This document shows, piece after piece, positions 54,401-61,969 of a DNA stretch of 64,000 nt (positions are counted from its first letter, which is position 1; each line of letters opens with the position of its first letter). Below the pieces are notes generated by a model. It ran no database searches, was not told the origin of the DNA, and saw only the letters and a program-made list of their open reading frames with translations. Source of the DNA: Cryomorpha sp963836915 (GTDB taxonomy: Bacteria > Bacteroidota > Bacteroidia > Flavobacteriales_D > Cryomorphaceae); assembly GCA_963836915.1 (NCBI GenBank), contig CAWILH010000002.1:186001-250000 (forward strand), read 5' to 3'. The position numbers were made by a program, and so were the translations under genes.

Positions 54401-55478
54401 CGTCACAAACGGCACCGCCATCCGAACAGGAAACGGTAAGGGCAGGAGTATTGTCGATCACCACCATGCACTCATCCGAGCACCCGGTCTCCGTGTCGGT
54501 CACCGTAACGGTGTACGAACCAGATGCAAGATCAGTGACCATGGCACCTGAAGCTCCGTTCGACCATGCGTAAGAATAGCTATTGCTACCGCCAGAAGCA
54601 GTGACCGAGGCCGAACCAAGGGCACCACACTCACCGTCCGTTGAAGAACAGTCGGCAACGATGGCAGGAGTATTATTTATCACCACCGTGCACTCGTCCG
54701 AGCACCCGGTCTCCGTGTCGGTCACCGTCACGGTGTACGAACCAGAAGCAAGATCAGTGATGGAAGCAGACGTTTCACCGTTGCTCCAAGAATAGGAGTA
54801 CGTTCCGCTACCGCCAGAAGCAGTAACCGAGGCCGAACCAAAGGCACCACAAGCGCCGTTCTCAGGAGAACAGCTTATCATCGGCGCACCGTTCACGGTC
54901 ACATCGATGGTGGCGGTGGCCGTGCATCCGTTGGCATCGGTAATATTTACCGAGTAGGTAGTGCTCGCTGCAGGGCTCACGGAGATAGAAGCACCGGTAG
55001 AACCGTTGCTCCATTCAAAGCCGTAAGGAGCGGCACCGCTAAATCCGAAGGCGAAGAGCTCAACAGAGCCACCTTCACAGATCTCGGCACAGGAAGGCAC
55101 ATCAAGCAGGCCAGGGCCTACTGGGAGTTCAAAGTTGAAGTCGCCGTGGGCAGTATTGCCGTTGAGCACGGGGCCGTCGGTGGGCTGCGAGAGCACATCG
55201 AAGTCGAGCCATCCGCTGGCGCCAAATACCGCAGGGTTGTTCAGGTGAGCACCCGTACCGATCTGGAAGGCTTCGCCAAAACGGGATATCTGTACAAGGG
55301 CACCGCTCAGCATACCGTTTCCGGTAAGGGTACCGGAAGTGGAGGTATAGTATTCCCAGTCCACATCCGACACATCAGAGACACAGTTGCCCGACTTGGG
55401 CGAACCGGCAGGAGGGGCAGCGGTCCTTTCCGGAGAAAACGGCATCGACGGTAAAGCTCCAGTTGGCATTGCCCACAT
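45468..55478 (-). CDS. Giant T9SS surface protein, C-terminal segment (SprB-like repeats, Ca-loop repeats, P-domain, T9SS type A domain)
   Basis: This 3,336-codon frame is the 3' end of the giant gene. Its first residues are not the real start, because they follow a one-base insertion at about 55427-55429. In order it holds the end of a macro-repeat with SprB repeats, and two diverged copies of the same 200-residue domain plus SprB/Ig units (to about residue 1080). Next come Cys/Asp calcium-loop repeats of 106 residues (about 1083-1810) and pre-peptidase-like domains (about 1860-2000, 2090-2220, 2510-2640). A proprotein-convertase P-domain (about 2320-2465) lies between them. HYR-like Ig domains, a thrombospondin-3-like loop (about 2893-2927) and a beta-helix-like region (about 2940-3200) follow, and a T9SS type A domain (SLSPNPAQAQSV to LKVVVAK) ends the protein. 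It should be exported and surface-anchored, probably as an adhesin. Confidence 0.9.
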   Translation of the reverse strand: MWAMPTGALPSMPFSPERTAAPPAGSPKSGNCVSDVSDVDWEYYTSTSGTLTGNGMLSGALVQISRFGEAFQIGTGAHLNNPAVFGASGWLDFDVLSQPTDGPVLNGNTAHGDFNFELPVGPGLLDVPSCAEICEGGSVELFAFGFSGAAPYGFEWSNGSTGASISVSPAASTTYSVNITDANGCTATATIDVTVNGAPMISCSPENGACGAFGSASVTASGGSGTYSYSWSNGETSASITDLASGSYTVTVTDTETGCSDECTVVINNTPAIVADCSSTDGECGALGSASVTASGGSNSYSYAWSNGASGAMVTDLASGSYTVTVTDTETGCSDECMVVIDNTPALTVSCSDGGAVCDGESNGTASAVAEGGTGDYSYAWSNGATTASISGLAAGTYTVTVTDGAGCSASCSVTVGTLVSPIVDIACVDDPALFFDGGGIADNTINCSSGTYAFWSNTLVNAYTSQKLWTIADGSFVENDGGSAVFTGTVTNKSDADLSFELSVVFDGRTLTAPAGSPKENSVCVGDIDNTDWYYYTSTTGTLIGIGDLDGAVVNISRFGEAFQIGTGANLNQELEYGASGWLEYDIISQPSTGPMLNASSGHGDFNFSLPGGPGLLDIPTCTTVCEGEDVTLSAIALAGDGAYSYLWSNGATTPTITLSPATAGTYSVTVASNGCTATATIDVTVNGAPMISCFATDACNGAGSATADVTGGTEPYSYSWTDADDNSIEGNSTISNLEAGTYFIIVTDANGCTAACNVDVTSSEAPDVAITCEDFQPLVSSYGFSDYTRTCGEVGIAFNSLWTSTSFNDIIPASCGADRPRWAILDNTSFIENFDGTGQLTMTVVSKCDENLILDVLLNLSGRTFTTPAGSPVFGTSANCVDENSDTSDWYYYTGVTGSITGLSDLDGLLISLTETGGAFQIGTGANQNNEFGPGASTWLLPTILSQPNNGSEVTLTPHFDVTIDLDQPVLQFEPGDCLTICEGESALLVANSSDPASTYLWSTGETTQTISANPAVTSSYSVTVTGGNGCSTVTEITVTVEDCAPEFDCPVLEANNGDACMTGDGLTGQLIDCTCISEIVMGCTNVDACNFNETATDNDESCVFATEVCEVCDGDEVALLDADGDGVCDGDEIAGCQDETACNFNAAATDDDGSCALATEPCEVCDGDAVVDLDEDGDGVCDADEIEGCQDATACNFNPAATDDDGSCISVDGICQTCVDGVIVDNDADDDGICDADETAGCTDMAACNFNAAATDDDGSCAFATEPCEACVGNGVLILDEDGDGVCDADEIEGCQDATACNFNPAATDDDGSCISVDGICQTCVDGVIVDNDADDDGICDADETAGCTDMAACNFNAAATDDDGSCAFATEPCEACVGNGVLILDEDGDGVCDADEIEGCQDATACNFNPAATDDDGSCISVDGICQTCVDGVIVDNDADDDGICDADETAGCTDMAACNFNAAATDDDGSCAFATEPCEACVGNGVLILDEDGDGVCDADEIEGCQDATACNFNPAATDDDGSCISVDGICQTCVDGVIVDNDADDDGICDADETAGCTDMAACNFNAAATDDDGSCAFATEPCEACVGNGVLILDEDGDGVCDADEIEGCQDDAACNFNPAATDDDGSCISVDGICQTCVDGVIVDNDADDDGICDADETAGCTDMAACNFNAAATDDDGSCAFATEPCEACVGNGVLILDEDGDGVCDADEIAGCQDDTACNFNPAATDDDGSCISVDGICQTCADGVIVDNDADNDGICDADETAGCTDMAACNFNAAATDDDGSCISVDGICQTCIDGVIVNNDADNDGVCTADDCDDNDPDILGTGSTCDDGDAATENDVYTADCDCEGTIPTPANDLCADAIPVLCGQTVSGTNVNATNNGNPAAPNCGPAIGSFGVWYSFEGDGSIVTVSTCSPSTDFDTKLNVYSGACGGFTCVGGADDSSGPDCQIGGFNRKSTVEFTSEEGTTYYIIVSGFSTAAGNFDLSISCEDPPLCVAPSTLNTTTTETCANGTGTFDVSISLSQDGSEGTYVITNNIDDQTASIALDGTATFTFPSGTDAAIFATNEAFSECVTATTVTFTCPPAAPANDECVGAIALACGTPLEGQTFVSATQSIDDACSGLGTADVWYTFEADGSSTYTISESSSADVVVNLYSGSCDGLTEIGSCQDSPENFTVTEAGTYYFRIRPYFISGTTHSVLLTCVAPPECESPILTIQAIDIDGNGLVDCLNSDGDFYVLASLSGGNGNDSYEVTINNGDSESIASNGSFTFGPFDAGIAISADAIGTDDGDCGASATIDSPEVCSPSSACGIYSDSPNSPIGPNAGFVDNIITVTGTAGQIISDLNVALKGSHSFLADVDVTLISPSGTAVQLFTDICSAGENFDVLLDDSAGAITCITGSIPVLFGTYAPESPALLSIFNGQGFDGNWILRVADDAVGDGGVFETWCLLPTLEMGEPIVLGCVDMDACNFNGNATTDDGSCFFEGDACVTTSGADGLFQDCECIIPAPANDLIAGAIEIECGGVASGSTTNATNGDNPGSCLTAPGNKGVWYSFFGNGEEVTAGLCNSTYDTKINVYSGSIGDLECVVGNDDGCDLQSIVNFNAAEGVTYYIYVNGFSTNSGAYTLTVDCIEALPLALSQNITVELDENGLVNISPDDVDAGSNAPQGLASKTVDITEFDCSHVGDNMVTLTVTDINGNASSCEAMVTIIDTTAPSVVCQDATISLNSNGEATLHLFQIDGGCSDNCQIETFSIDKTSFSCEDVGVHVVSLSVTDMYGNTSVATSNVTVQYNQTPWVLCEDVALTLDNTGYAELTSDVIEAQLVDICGYSSMSMSGAQFDFDCSSEGSSYPVVVTMTYQDGSSLSCTKMIEVLPGADQDGDLISDICDSCTGTDASGDTDNDGVCDSNDQCPGFNDMAALTEDCKQVSLNGKSLNANQPVMFCVAVANSGNTITASNGSTIRLSGSGTVALTLSAGAKLEIVDNANITFSNLTINPGAEGILIYPGVVASYNQTLTANTNIVNCGTLNVKYLNLSTGKLFTNNGELNVMGSGAVSYAHGQIKNYGSVNTAGTLHITSTGELMNYCQVQVTGNLYVENAVENHSFMEVGEWTCIYPGTQITFMNEAFMHTRSVLLYGGFKGQNTTSVIMVDENTIIFNSGVISGNLAYCDESGIEYDDAPQCFQNGAEPMCGFGIAASGCNPGFDPGVLASKVNTAKDKDIFNMEDISHLLVGSVQNELVAIEISLSPNPAQAQSVVSFVPVKDGRVKIDLYDLNGKLVDVRFEGDLFKNIPFQTTLSLESLANGVYFVHVNDGADVQTLKVVVAK
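50060..52070 (-). repeat. Tandem array of 318-bp repeats encoding 106-residue Ca-loop units
   Basis: The same phase recurs at 50275, 50593, 50911, 51229, 51547 and 51865, an exact period of 318 bp, and a partial copy extends to about 50060. Each unit has two Cys-rich knots (ACNFN..., DDDGSC) and two Asp-rich loops (DEDGDGVCDADE, DADDDGICDADE) of the thrombospondin-3/EF-loop kind. The copies differ by only a few bases. This suggests recent expansion or gene conversion. Confidence 0.88.
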
Positions 55479-57612
55479 TGGTCACGGTACCCGTAAAGGA
55501 AGCCGTACCATCGGCAAATACGTCAAAGAGCCCATCGGTCACCGTCCAGTACTTATTGCCCGGGAGCAGGTTGTTGAACCAGAAGGCATAGTTGGGGTTG
55601 TTGTTGCAGGTAGGGTCGCTGTCGGCAACCATGGAGATAGTGGTGTTCAGGTTGATGTCGGCACAATCGATGGCGGCCATCGGCTGTGGGAAAGTGCCCA
55701 CGGTCACCGAGCAAGAAGCTTCGCACCCGGCTTCATCCGTCACCGTCACGGTATACGTGCCGCCCGCAAGGCCGGAGATGGACGCCGTGGTGGCACCATT
55801 GTCCCATGCGTAGCTGTAATCACCCGTACCACCACCGGCAGTTGCCGAAGCAGTGCCCGTTAGCCCACCGTCACAAACGGCACCGCCATCCGAACAGGAA
55901 ACGGTAAGGGCAGGAGTATTGTCGATCACCACCGTGCACTCATCCGAGCACCCGGTCTCCGTGTCGGTCACCGTAACGGTGTACGAACCAGAGGCAAGAT
56001 CAGTGACCATGGCACCTGAAGCACCGTTCGACCATGCGTAAGAATAGCTGTCGCTACCGCCAGAAGCAGTGACCGAGGCCGAACCAAGGGCACCACATTC
56101 ACCGTCCGTTGAAGAACAGTCGGCAACGATGGCAGGAGTATTATTTATCACCACCGTGCACTCATCCGAGCACCCGGTCTCCGTATCGGTCACCGTAACG
56201 GTGTACGAACCAGTGGCAAGATCAGTGACCATGGCACCTGAAGCACCGTTCGACCATGCGTAAGAATAGCTGTTGCTACCGCCAGAAGCAGTGACCGAGG
56301 CCGAACCAAGGGCACCACATTCACCGTCCGTTGAAGAACAGTCGGCAACGATGGCAGGAGTATTATTTATCACCACCGTGCACTCATCCGAGCACCCGGT
56401 CTCCGTGTCGGTCACCGTAACGGTGTACGAACCAGAGGCAAGATCAGTGACCATGGCACCTGAAGCACCGTTCGACCATGCGTAAGAATAGCTGTCGCTA
56501 CCACCCGAAGCGGTAACCGAGGCCGAACCAAGGGCACCACAAGCGCCGTTCATGGAAGAACAGTCGGCAACGATGGCAGGAGTATTATTTATCACCACCG
56601 TGCACTCGTCCGAGCACCCGGTCTCCGTGTCGGTCACCGTCACGGTGTACGAACCAGAAGCAAGATCAGTGATGGAAGCAGACGTTTCACCGTTGCTCCA
56701 AGAATAGGAGTACGTTCCGCTACCACCCGAAGCGGTAACCGAGGCCGAACCAAGGGCACCACAAGCGCCGTTCATGGAAGAACAGTCGGCAACGATGGCA
56801 GGAGTATTGTCGATCACCACAGTACAATCATCCGAGCACCCGGTCTCCGTGTCGGTCACCGTCACGGTGTACGAACCAGAAGCAAGATCAGTGATGGAAG
56901 CAGACGTTTCACCGTTGCTCCAAGAATAGGAGTACGTTCCGCTACCGCCAGAAGCAGTAACCGAGGCCGAACCAAAGGCACCACAAGCGCCGTTCTCAGG
57001 AGAACAGCTTATCATCGGCGCACCGTTCACGGTCACATCGATGGTGGCGGTGGCCGTGCATCCGTTGGCATCGGTAATATTTACCGAGTAGGTAGTGCTC
57101 GCTGCAGGGCTCACGGAGATAGAAGCACCGGTAGAACCGTTGCTCCATTCAAAGCCGTAAGGAGCGGCACCGCTAAATCCGAAGGCGAAGAGCTCAACAG
57201 AGCCACCTTCACAGATCTCGGCACAGGAAGGCACATCAAGCAGGCCAGGGCCTACTGGGAGTTCAAAGTTGAAGTCGCCGTGGGCAGTATTGCCGTTGAG
57301 CACGGGGCCGTCGGTGGGCTGCGAGAGCACATCGAAGTCGAGCCATCCGCTGGCGCCAAATACCGCAGGGTTGTTCAGGTGAGCACCCGTACCGATCTGG
57401 AAGGCTTCGCCAAAACGGGATATCTGTACAAGGGCACCGCTCAGCATACCGTTTCCGGTAAGGGTACCGGAAGTGGAGGTATAGTATTCCCAGTCCACAT
57501 CCGACACATCAGAGACACAGTTGCCCGACTTGGGCGAACCGGCAGGAGGGGCAGCGGTCGCTTCCGGAGAAAACGGCATCGACGGTAAAGCTCCAGTTGG
57601 CATTGCCCACAT
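55375..57612 (-). CDS. Giant T9SS surface protein, second segment (frame-shifted by single-base indels)
   Basis: This 745-codon frame reads the next macro-repeat upstream, including five SprB-type units of 74 residues in a row (about 55895-57010). Each has the pattern GSASVTASGG, YSYAWSNGA, GSYTVTVTDTETGCSD. Its last 20 codons (ending RFAQVGQLCL) are out of frame after the insertion at 55427-55429, and its first residues are likewise an artefact of the insertion at 57560. The continuous reading across both sites restores the macro-repeat. The whole is the same protein as the segment at 45468-55478. Confidence 0.75.
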   Translation of the reverse strand: MWAMPTGALPSMPFSPEATAAPPAGSPKSGNCVSDVSDVDWEYYTSTSGTLTGNGMLSGALVQISRFGEAFQIGTGAHLNNPAVFGASGWLDFDVLSQPTDGPVLNGNTAHGDFNFELPVGPGLLDVPSCAEICEGGSVELFAFGFSGAAPYGFEWSNGSTGASISVSPAASTTYSVNITDANGCTATATIDVTVNGAPMISCSPENGACGAFGSASVTASGGSGTYSYSWSNGETSASITDLASGSYTVTVTDTETGCSDDCTVVIDNTPAIVADCSSMNGACGALGSASVTASGGSGTYSYSWSNGETSASITDLASGSYTVTVTDTETGCSDECTVVINNTPAIVADCSSMNGACGALGSASVTASGGSDSYSYAWSNGASGAMVTDLASGSYTVTVTDTETGCSDECTVVINNTPAIVADCSSTDGECGALGSASVTASGGSNSYSYAWSNGASGAMVTDLATGSYTVTVTDTETGCSDECTVVINNTPAIVADCSSTDGECGALGSASVTASGGSDSYSYAWSNGASGAMVTDLASGSYTVTVTDTETGCSDECTVVIDNTPALTVSCSDGGAVCDGGLTGTASATAGGGTGDYSYAWDNGATTASISGLAGGTYTVTVTDEAGCEASCSVTVGTFPQPMAAIDCADINLNTTISMVADSDPTCNNNPNYAFWFNNLLPGNKYWTVTDGLFDVFADGTASFTGTVTNVGNANWSFTVDAVFSGKDRCPSCRFAQVGQLCL
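55427..55429 (-). other. One-base insertion (TTT instead of TT) breaking the giant gene
   Basis: The sequence reads CGGTCCTTTCCGGAG here, and CGGTCCTTCCGGAG in four other macro-repeats. The extra T changes the frame. The shifted frame ends with a stop within about 50 bases. Confidence 0.8.
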
Positions 57613-60600
57613 TGGTCACGGTACCCGTAAAGGAAGCCGTACCATCGGCAAATACGTCAAAGAGCCCATCGGTCACCGTCCAGTACTTATTGCCCGGGAG
57701 CAGGTTGTTGGACCAGAAGGCATAGTTGGGGTTGTTGTTGCAGGTAGGGTCGCTGTCGGCAACCATGGAGATAGTAGTGTTCAGGTTGATGTCGGCACAA
57801 TCGATGGCGGCCATCGGCTGTGGGAAAGTGCCCACGGTCACCGAGCAAGAAGCAGAACATCCCGCTCCGTCGGTCACGGCCACGGTATACGTGCCGGCAA
57901 CAAGGCCGGAGATGGAGGCCGTGGTGGCACCATTGCTCCATGCATAGGAATAGTCACCCGAACCATCACCGGCAGTTGCCGAGGCAGTGCCCGTTAGCCC
58001 ACCGTCACAAACGGCATTGCCTTCCGAACAGGAAACGGTAAGGGCAGGAGTATTGTCGATCACCACAGTACAATCGTCCGAGCACCCGGTCTCCGTGTCG
58101 GTCACCGTCACGGTGTACGAACCAGAAGCAAGATCAGTGATGGAAGCAGACGTTTCACCGTTGCTCCAAGAATAGGAGTACGTTCCGCTACCGCCAGAAG
58201 CAGTGACCGAGGCCGAACCAAGGGCACCACAAGCGCCATTCATGGAAGAACAGTCGGCAACGATGGCAGGAGTATTAATTATCACCACCGTGCACTCGTC
58301 CGAGCACCCGGTCTCCGTGTCGGTCACCGTAACGGTGTACGAGCCAGAGGCAAGATCAGTGACCATGGCACCTGAAGCACCGTTCGACCATGCGTAAGAA
58401 TAGCTATTGCTACCGCCAGAAGCAGTGACCGAGGCCGAACCAAGGGCACCACACTCACCGTCCGTTGAAGAACAGTCGGCAACGATGGCAGGAGTATTAT
58501 TTATCACCACCGTGCACTCGTCCGAGCACCCGGTCTCCGTGTCGGTCACCGTCACGGTGTACGAACCAGATGCAAGATCAGTGATGGAAGCAGACGTTTC
58601 ACCGTTGCTCCAAGAATAGGAGTACGTTCCGCTACCGCCAGAAGCAGTAACCGAGGCCGAACCAAGGGCACCACAAGCGCCGTTCTCAGGAGAACAGCTT
58701 ATCATCGGCGCACCGTTCACGGTCACATCGATGGTGGCGGTGGCCGTGCATCCGTTGGCATCGGTAATATTTACCGAGTAGGTAGTGCTCGCTGCAGGGC
58801 TCACGGAGATAGAAGCACCGGTAGAACCGTTGCTCCATTCAAAGCCGTAAGGAGCGGCACCGCTAAATCCGAAGGCGAAGAGCTCAACAGAGCCACCTTC
58901 ACAGATCTCGGCACAGGAAGGCACATCAAGCAGGCCAGGGCCTACTGGGAGTTCAAAGTTGAAGTCGCCGTGGGCAGTATTGCCGTTGAGCACGGGGCCG
59001 TCGGTGGGCTGCGAGAGCACATCGAAGTCGAGCCATCCGCTGGCGCCAAATACCGCAGGGTTGTTCAGGTGAGCACCCGTACCGATCTGGAAGGCTTCGC
59101 CAAAACGGGATATCTGTACAAGGGCACCGCTCAGCATACCGTTTCCGGTAAGGGTACCGGAAGTGGAGGTATAGTATTCCCAGTCCACATCCGACACATC
59201 AGAGACACAGTTGCCCGACTTGGGCGAACCGGCAGGAGGGGCAGCGGTCCTTCCGGAGAAAACGGCATCGACGGTAAAGCTCCAGTTGGCATTGCCCACA
59301 TTGGTCACGGTACCCGTAAAGGAAGCCGTACCATCGGCAAATACGTCAAAGAGCCCATCGGTCACCGTCCAGTACTTATTGCCCGGGAGCAGGTTGTTGA
59401 ACCAGAAGGCATAGTTGGGGTTGTTGTTGCAGGTAGGGTCGCTGTCGGCAACCATGGAGATAGTGGTGTTCAGGTTGATGTCGGCACAATCGATGGCGGC
59501 CATCGGCTGTGGGAAAGTGCCCACGGTCACCGAGCAAGAAGCAGAACATCCCGCTCCGTCGGTCACGGTCACGGTATACGTGCCGGCAACAAGGCCGGAG
59601 ATGGAGGCCGTGGTGGCACCATTGCTCCATGCATAGGAATAGTCACCCGAACCATCACCGGCAGTTGCCGAGGCAGTGCCCGTTAGCCCACCGTCACAAA
59701 CGGCATTGCCTTCCGAACAGGAAACGGTAAGGGGAGGAGTATTGTCGATCACCACCGTGCACTCGTCCGAGCACCCGGTCTCCGTATCGGTCACCGTCAC
59801 GGTGTACGAACCAGAGGCAAGATCAGTGATGGAAGCAGACGTTTCACCGTTGCTCCAAGAATAGGAGTACGTTCCGCTACCGTCAGAAGCATTGACCGAG
59901 GCCGAACCAAGGGCACCACAAGCGCCGTCCGTTGAAGAACAGTCGGCAACGATGGCAGGAGTATTATTTATCACCACCGTGCACTCGTCCGAGCACCCGG
60001 TCTCCGTGTCGGTCACCGTCACGGTGTACGAACCAGATGCAAGATCAGTGATGGAAGCAGACGTTTCACCGTTGCTCCAAGAATAGGAGTACGTTCCGCT
60101 ACCGCCAGAAGCGGTAACCGAGGCCGAACCAAGGGCACCACAAGCGCCGTTCTCAGGAGAACAGCTTATCATCGGCGCACCGTTCACGGTCACATCGATG
60201 GTGGCGGTGGCCGTGCATCCGTTCGCATCGGTAACATTTACCGAGTAGGTAGTGCTCGCTGCAGGGCTCACGGAGACAGAAGCACCGGTAGAACCGTTGC
60301 TCCATTCAAAGCCGTAAGGAGCGGCACCGCTAAATCCGAAGGCGAAGAGCTCAACAGAGCCACCTTCACAGATCTCGGCACAGGAAGGCACATCAAGCAG
60401 GCCAGGGCCTACTGGGAGTTCAAAGTTGAAGTCGCCGTGGGCAGTATTGCCGTTGAGCACGGAGCCGTCGGTGGGCTGCGAGAGCACATCGAAGTCGAGC
60501 CATCCGCTGGCGCCAAATACCGCAGGGTTGTTCAGGTGAGCACCCGTACCGATCTGGAAGGCTTCGCCAAAACGGGATATCTGTACAAGGGCACCGCTCA

Positions 60601-61969
60601 GCATACCGTTTCCGGTAAGGGTACCGGAAGTGGAGGTATAGTATTCCCAGTCCACATCCGACACATCAGAGACACAGTTGCCCGACTTGGGCGAACCGGC
60701 AGGAGGGGCAGCGGTCCTTCCGGAGAAAACGGCATCGACGGTAAAGCTCCAGTTGGCATTGCCCACATTGGTCACGGTACCCGTAAAGGAAGCCGTACCA
60801 TCGGCAAATACGTCAAAGAGCCCATCGGTCACCGTCCAGTACTTATTGCCCGGGAGCAGGTTGTTGGACCAGAAGGCATAGTTGGGGTTGTTGTTGCAGG
60901 TAGGGTCGCTGTCGGCAACCATGGAGATAGTGGTGTTCAGGTTGATGTCGGCACAATCGATGGCGGCCATCGGCTGTGGGAAAGTGCCCACGGTCACCGA
61001 GCAAGAAGCAGAACATCCCGCTCCATCGGTCACGGTCACGGTATACGTACCGGCCGCAAGACCGGAGATGGACGCCGTGGTGGCACCATTGTCCCATGCG
61101 TAGCTGTAATCACCCGTACCACCACCGGCAGTTGCCGAAGCAGTGCCCGTTAGCCCACCGTCACAAACGGCACCGCCATCCGAACAGGAAACGGTAAGGG
61201 CAGGAGTATTGTCGATCACCACCGTGCACTCCTTCGAGCACCCGGTCTCCGTGTCGGTCACCGTAATGGTGTACGAACCAGAGGCAAGATCAGTGATGGA
61301 AGCAGACGTTTCACCGTTGCTCCAAGAATAGGAGTACGTTCCGCTACCACCCGAAGCAGTGACCGAGGCCGAACCAAGGGCACCACATTCACCGTCCGTT
61401 GAAGAACAGTCGGCAACGATGGCAGGAGTATTAATTATCACCACCGTGCACTCGTCCGAGCACCCGGTCTCCGTATCGGTCACCGTAACGGTGTACGAAC
61501 CAGAGGCAAGATCAGTGACCATGGCACCTGAAGCACCGTTCGACCATGCGTAAGAATAGCTGTTGCTACCGCCAGAAGCAGTGACCGAGGCCGAACCAAG
61601 GGCACCACAAGCGCCGTTCTCAGGAGAACAGCTTATCATCGGCGCACCGTTCACGGTCACATCGATGGTGGCGGTGGCCGTGCATCCGTTGGCATCGGTA
61701 ATATTTACCGAGTAGGTAGTGCTCGCTGCAGGGCTCACGGAGATAGAAGCACCGGTAGAACCGTTGCTCCATTCAAAGCCGTAAGGAGCGGCACCGCTAA
61801 ATCCGAAGGCGAAGAGCTCAACAGAGCCACCTTCACAGATCTCGGCACAGGAAGGCACATCAAGCAGGCCAGGGCCTACTGGGAGTTCAAAGTTGAAGTC
61901 GCCGTGGGCAGTATTGCCGTTGAGCACGGGCCGTCGGTGGGCTGCGAGAGCACATCGAAGTCGAGCCAT
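57509..61969 (-). CDS. Giant T9SS surface protein, third segment (three macro-repeats)
   Basis: This 1,486-codon frame holds three macro-repeats, each made of the 200-residue domain (NYAFWSNNLLPGNKYWTVTDG, WEYYTSTSGTLTGNGML, FGEAFQIGTGAHLN, HGDFNFELPVGPGLLD), an Ig-like domain (CEGGSVELFAFGFSGAAPYGFEWSNG) and two to three SprB units. Its frame is offset from its neighbours by the insertion at 57560 and the deletion at 61927-61930. The upstream start residues are not genuine. Confidence 0.75.
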   Translation of the reverse strand: MARLRCALAAHRRPVLNGNTAHGDFNFELPVGPGLLDVPSCAEICEGGSVELFAFGFSGAAPYGFEWSNGSTGASISVSPAASTTYSVNITDANGCTATATIDVTVNGAPMISCSPENGACGALGSASVTASGGSNSYSYAWSNGASGAMVTDLASGSYTVTVTDTETGCSDECTVVIINTPAIVADCSSTDGECGALGSASVTASGGSGTYSYSWSNGETSASITDLASGSYTITVTDTETGCSKECTVVIDNTPALTVSCSDGGAVCDGGLTGTASATAGGGTGDYSYAWDNGATTASISGLAAGTYTVTVTDGAGCSASCSVTVGTFPQPMAAIDCADINLNTTISMVADSDPTCNNNPNYAFWSNNLLPGNKYWTVTDGLFDVFADGTASFTGTVTNVGNANWSFTVDAVFSGRTAAPPAGSPKSGNCVSDVSDVDWEYYTSTSGTLTGNGMLSGALVQISRFGEAFQIGTGAHLNNPAVFGASGWLDFDVLSQPTDGSVLNGNTAHGDFNFELPVGPGLLDVPSCAEICEGGSVELFAFGFSGAAPYGFEWSNGSTGASVSVSPAASTTYSVNVTDANGCTATATIDVTVNGAPMISCSPENGACGALGSASVTASGGSGTYSYSWSNGETSASITDLASGSYTVTVTDTETGCSDECTVVINNTPAIVADCSSTDGACGALGSASVNASDGSGTYSYSWSNGETSASITDLASGSYTVTVTDTETGCSDECTVVIDNTPPLTVSCSEGNAVCDGGLTGTASATAGDGSGDYSYAWSNGATTASISGLVAGTYTVTVTDGAGCSASCSVTVGTFPQPMAAIDCADINLNTTISMVADSDPTCNNNPNYAFWFNNLLPGNKYWTVTDGLFDVFADGTASFTGTVTNVGNANWSFTVDAVFSGRTAAPPAGSPKSGNCVSDVSDVDWEYYTSTSGTLTGNGMLSGALVQISRFGEAFQIGTGAHLNNPAVFGASGWLDFDVLSQPTDGPVLNGNTAHGDFNFELPVGPGLLDVPSCAEICEGGSVELFAFGFSGAAPYGFEWSNGSTGASISVSPAASTTYSVNITDANGCTATATIDVTVNGAPMISCSPENGACGALGSASVTASGGSGTYSYSWSNGETSASITDLASGSYTVTVTDTETGCSDECTVVINNTPAIVADCSSTDGECGALGSASVTASGGSNSYSYAWSNGASGAMVTDLASGSYTVTVTDTETGCSDECTVVIINTPAIVADCSSMNGACGALGSASVTASGGSGTYSYSWSNGETSASITDLASGSYTVTVTDTETGCSDDCTVVIDNTPALTVSCSEGNAVCDGGLTGTASATAGDGSGDYSYAWSNGATTASISGLVAGTYTVAVTDGAGCSASCSVTVGTFPQPMAAIDCADINLNTTISMVADSDPTCNNNPNYAFWSNNLLPGNKYWTVTDGLFDVFADGTASFTGTVTNVGNANWSFTVDAVFSGSDRCPSCRFAQVGQLCL
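57559..57561 (-). other. One-base insertion (extra G) breaking the giant gene
   Basis: The sequence reads CGGTCGCTTCCGG here, and CGGTCCTTCCGG in the other copies. It lies at the same point of the macro-repeat as the insertion at 55427-55429 and yields the same shifted tail RFAQVGQLCL. Confidence 0.8.

Noticed and set aside
58970..59686. Repeated plus-strand frames of about 238 codons inside the giant gene
   Set aside because: They repeat with the macro-repeat and are the antisense of the same domain; the sense strand has the T9SS, SprB and Ig domains.
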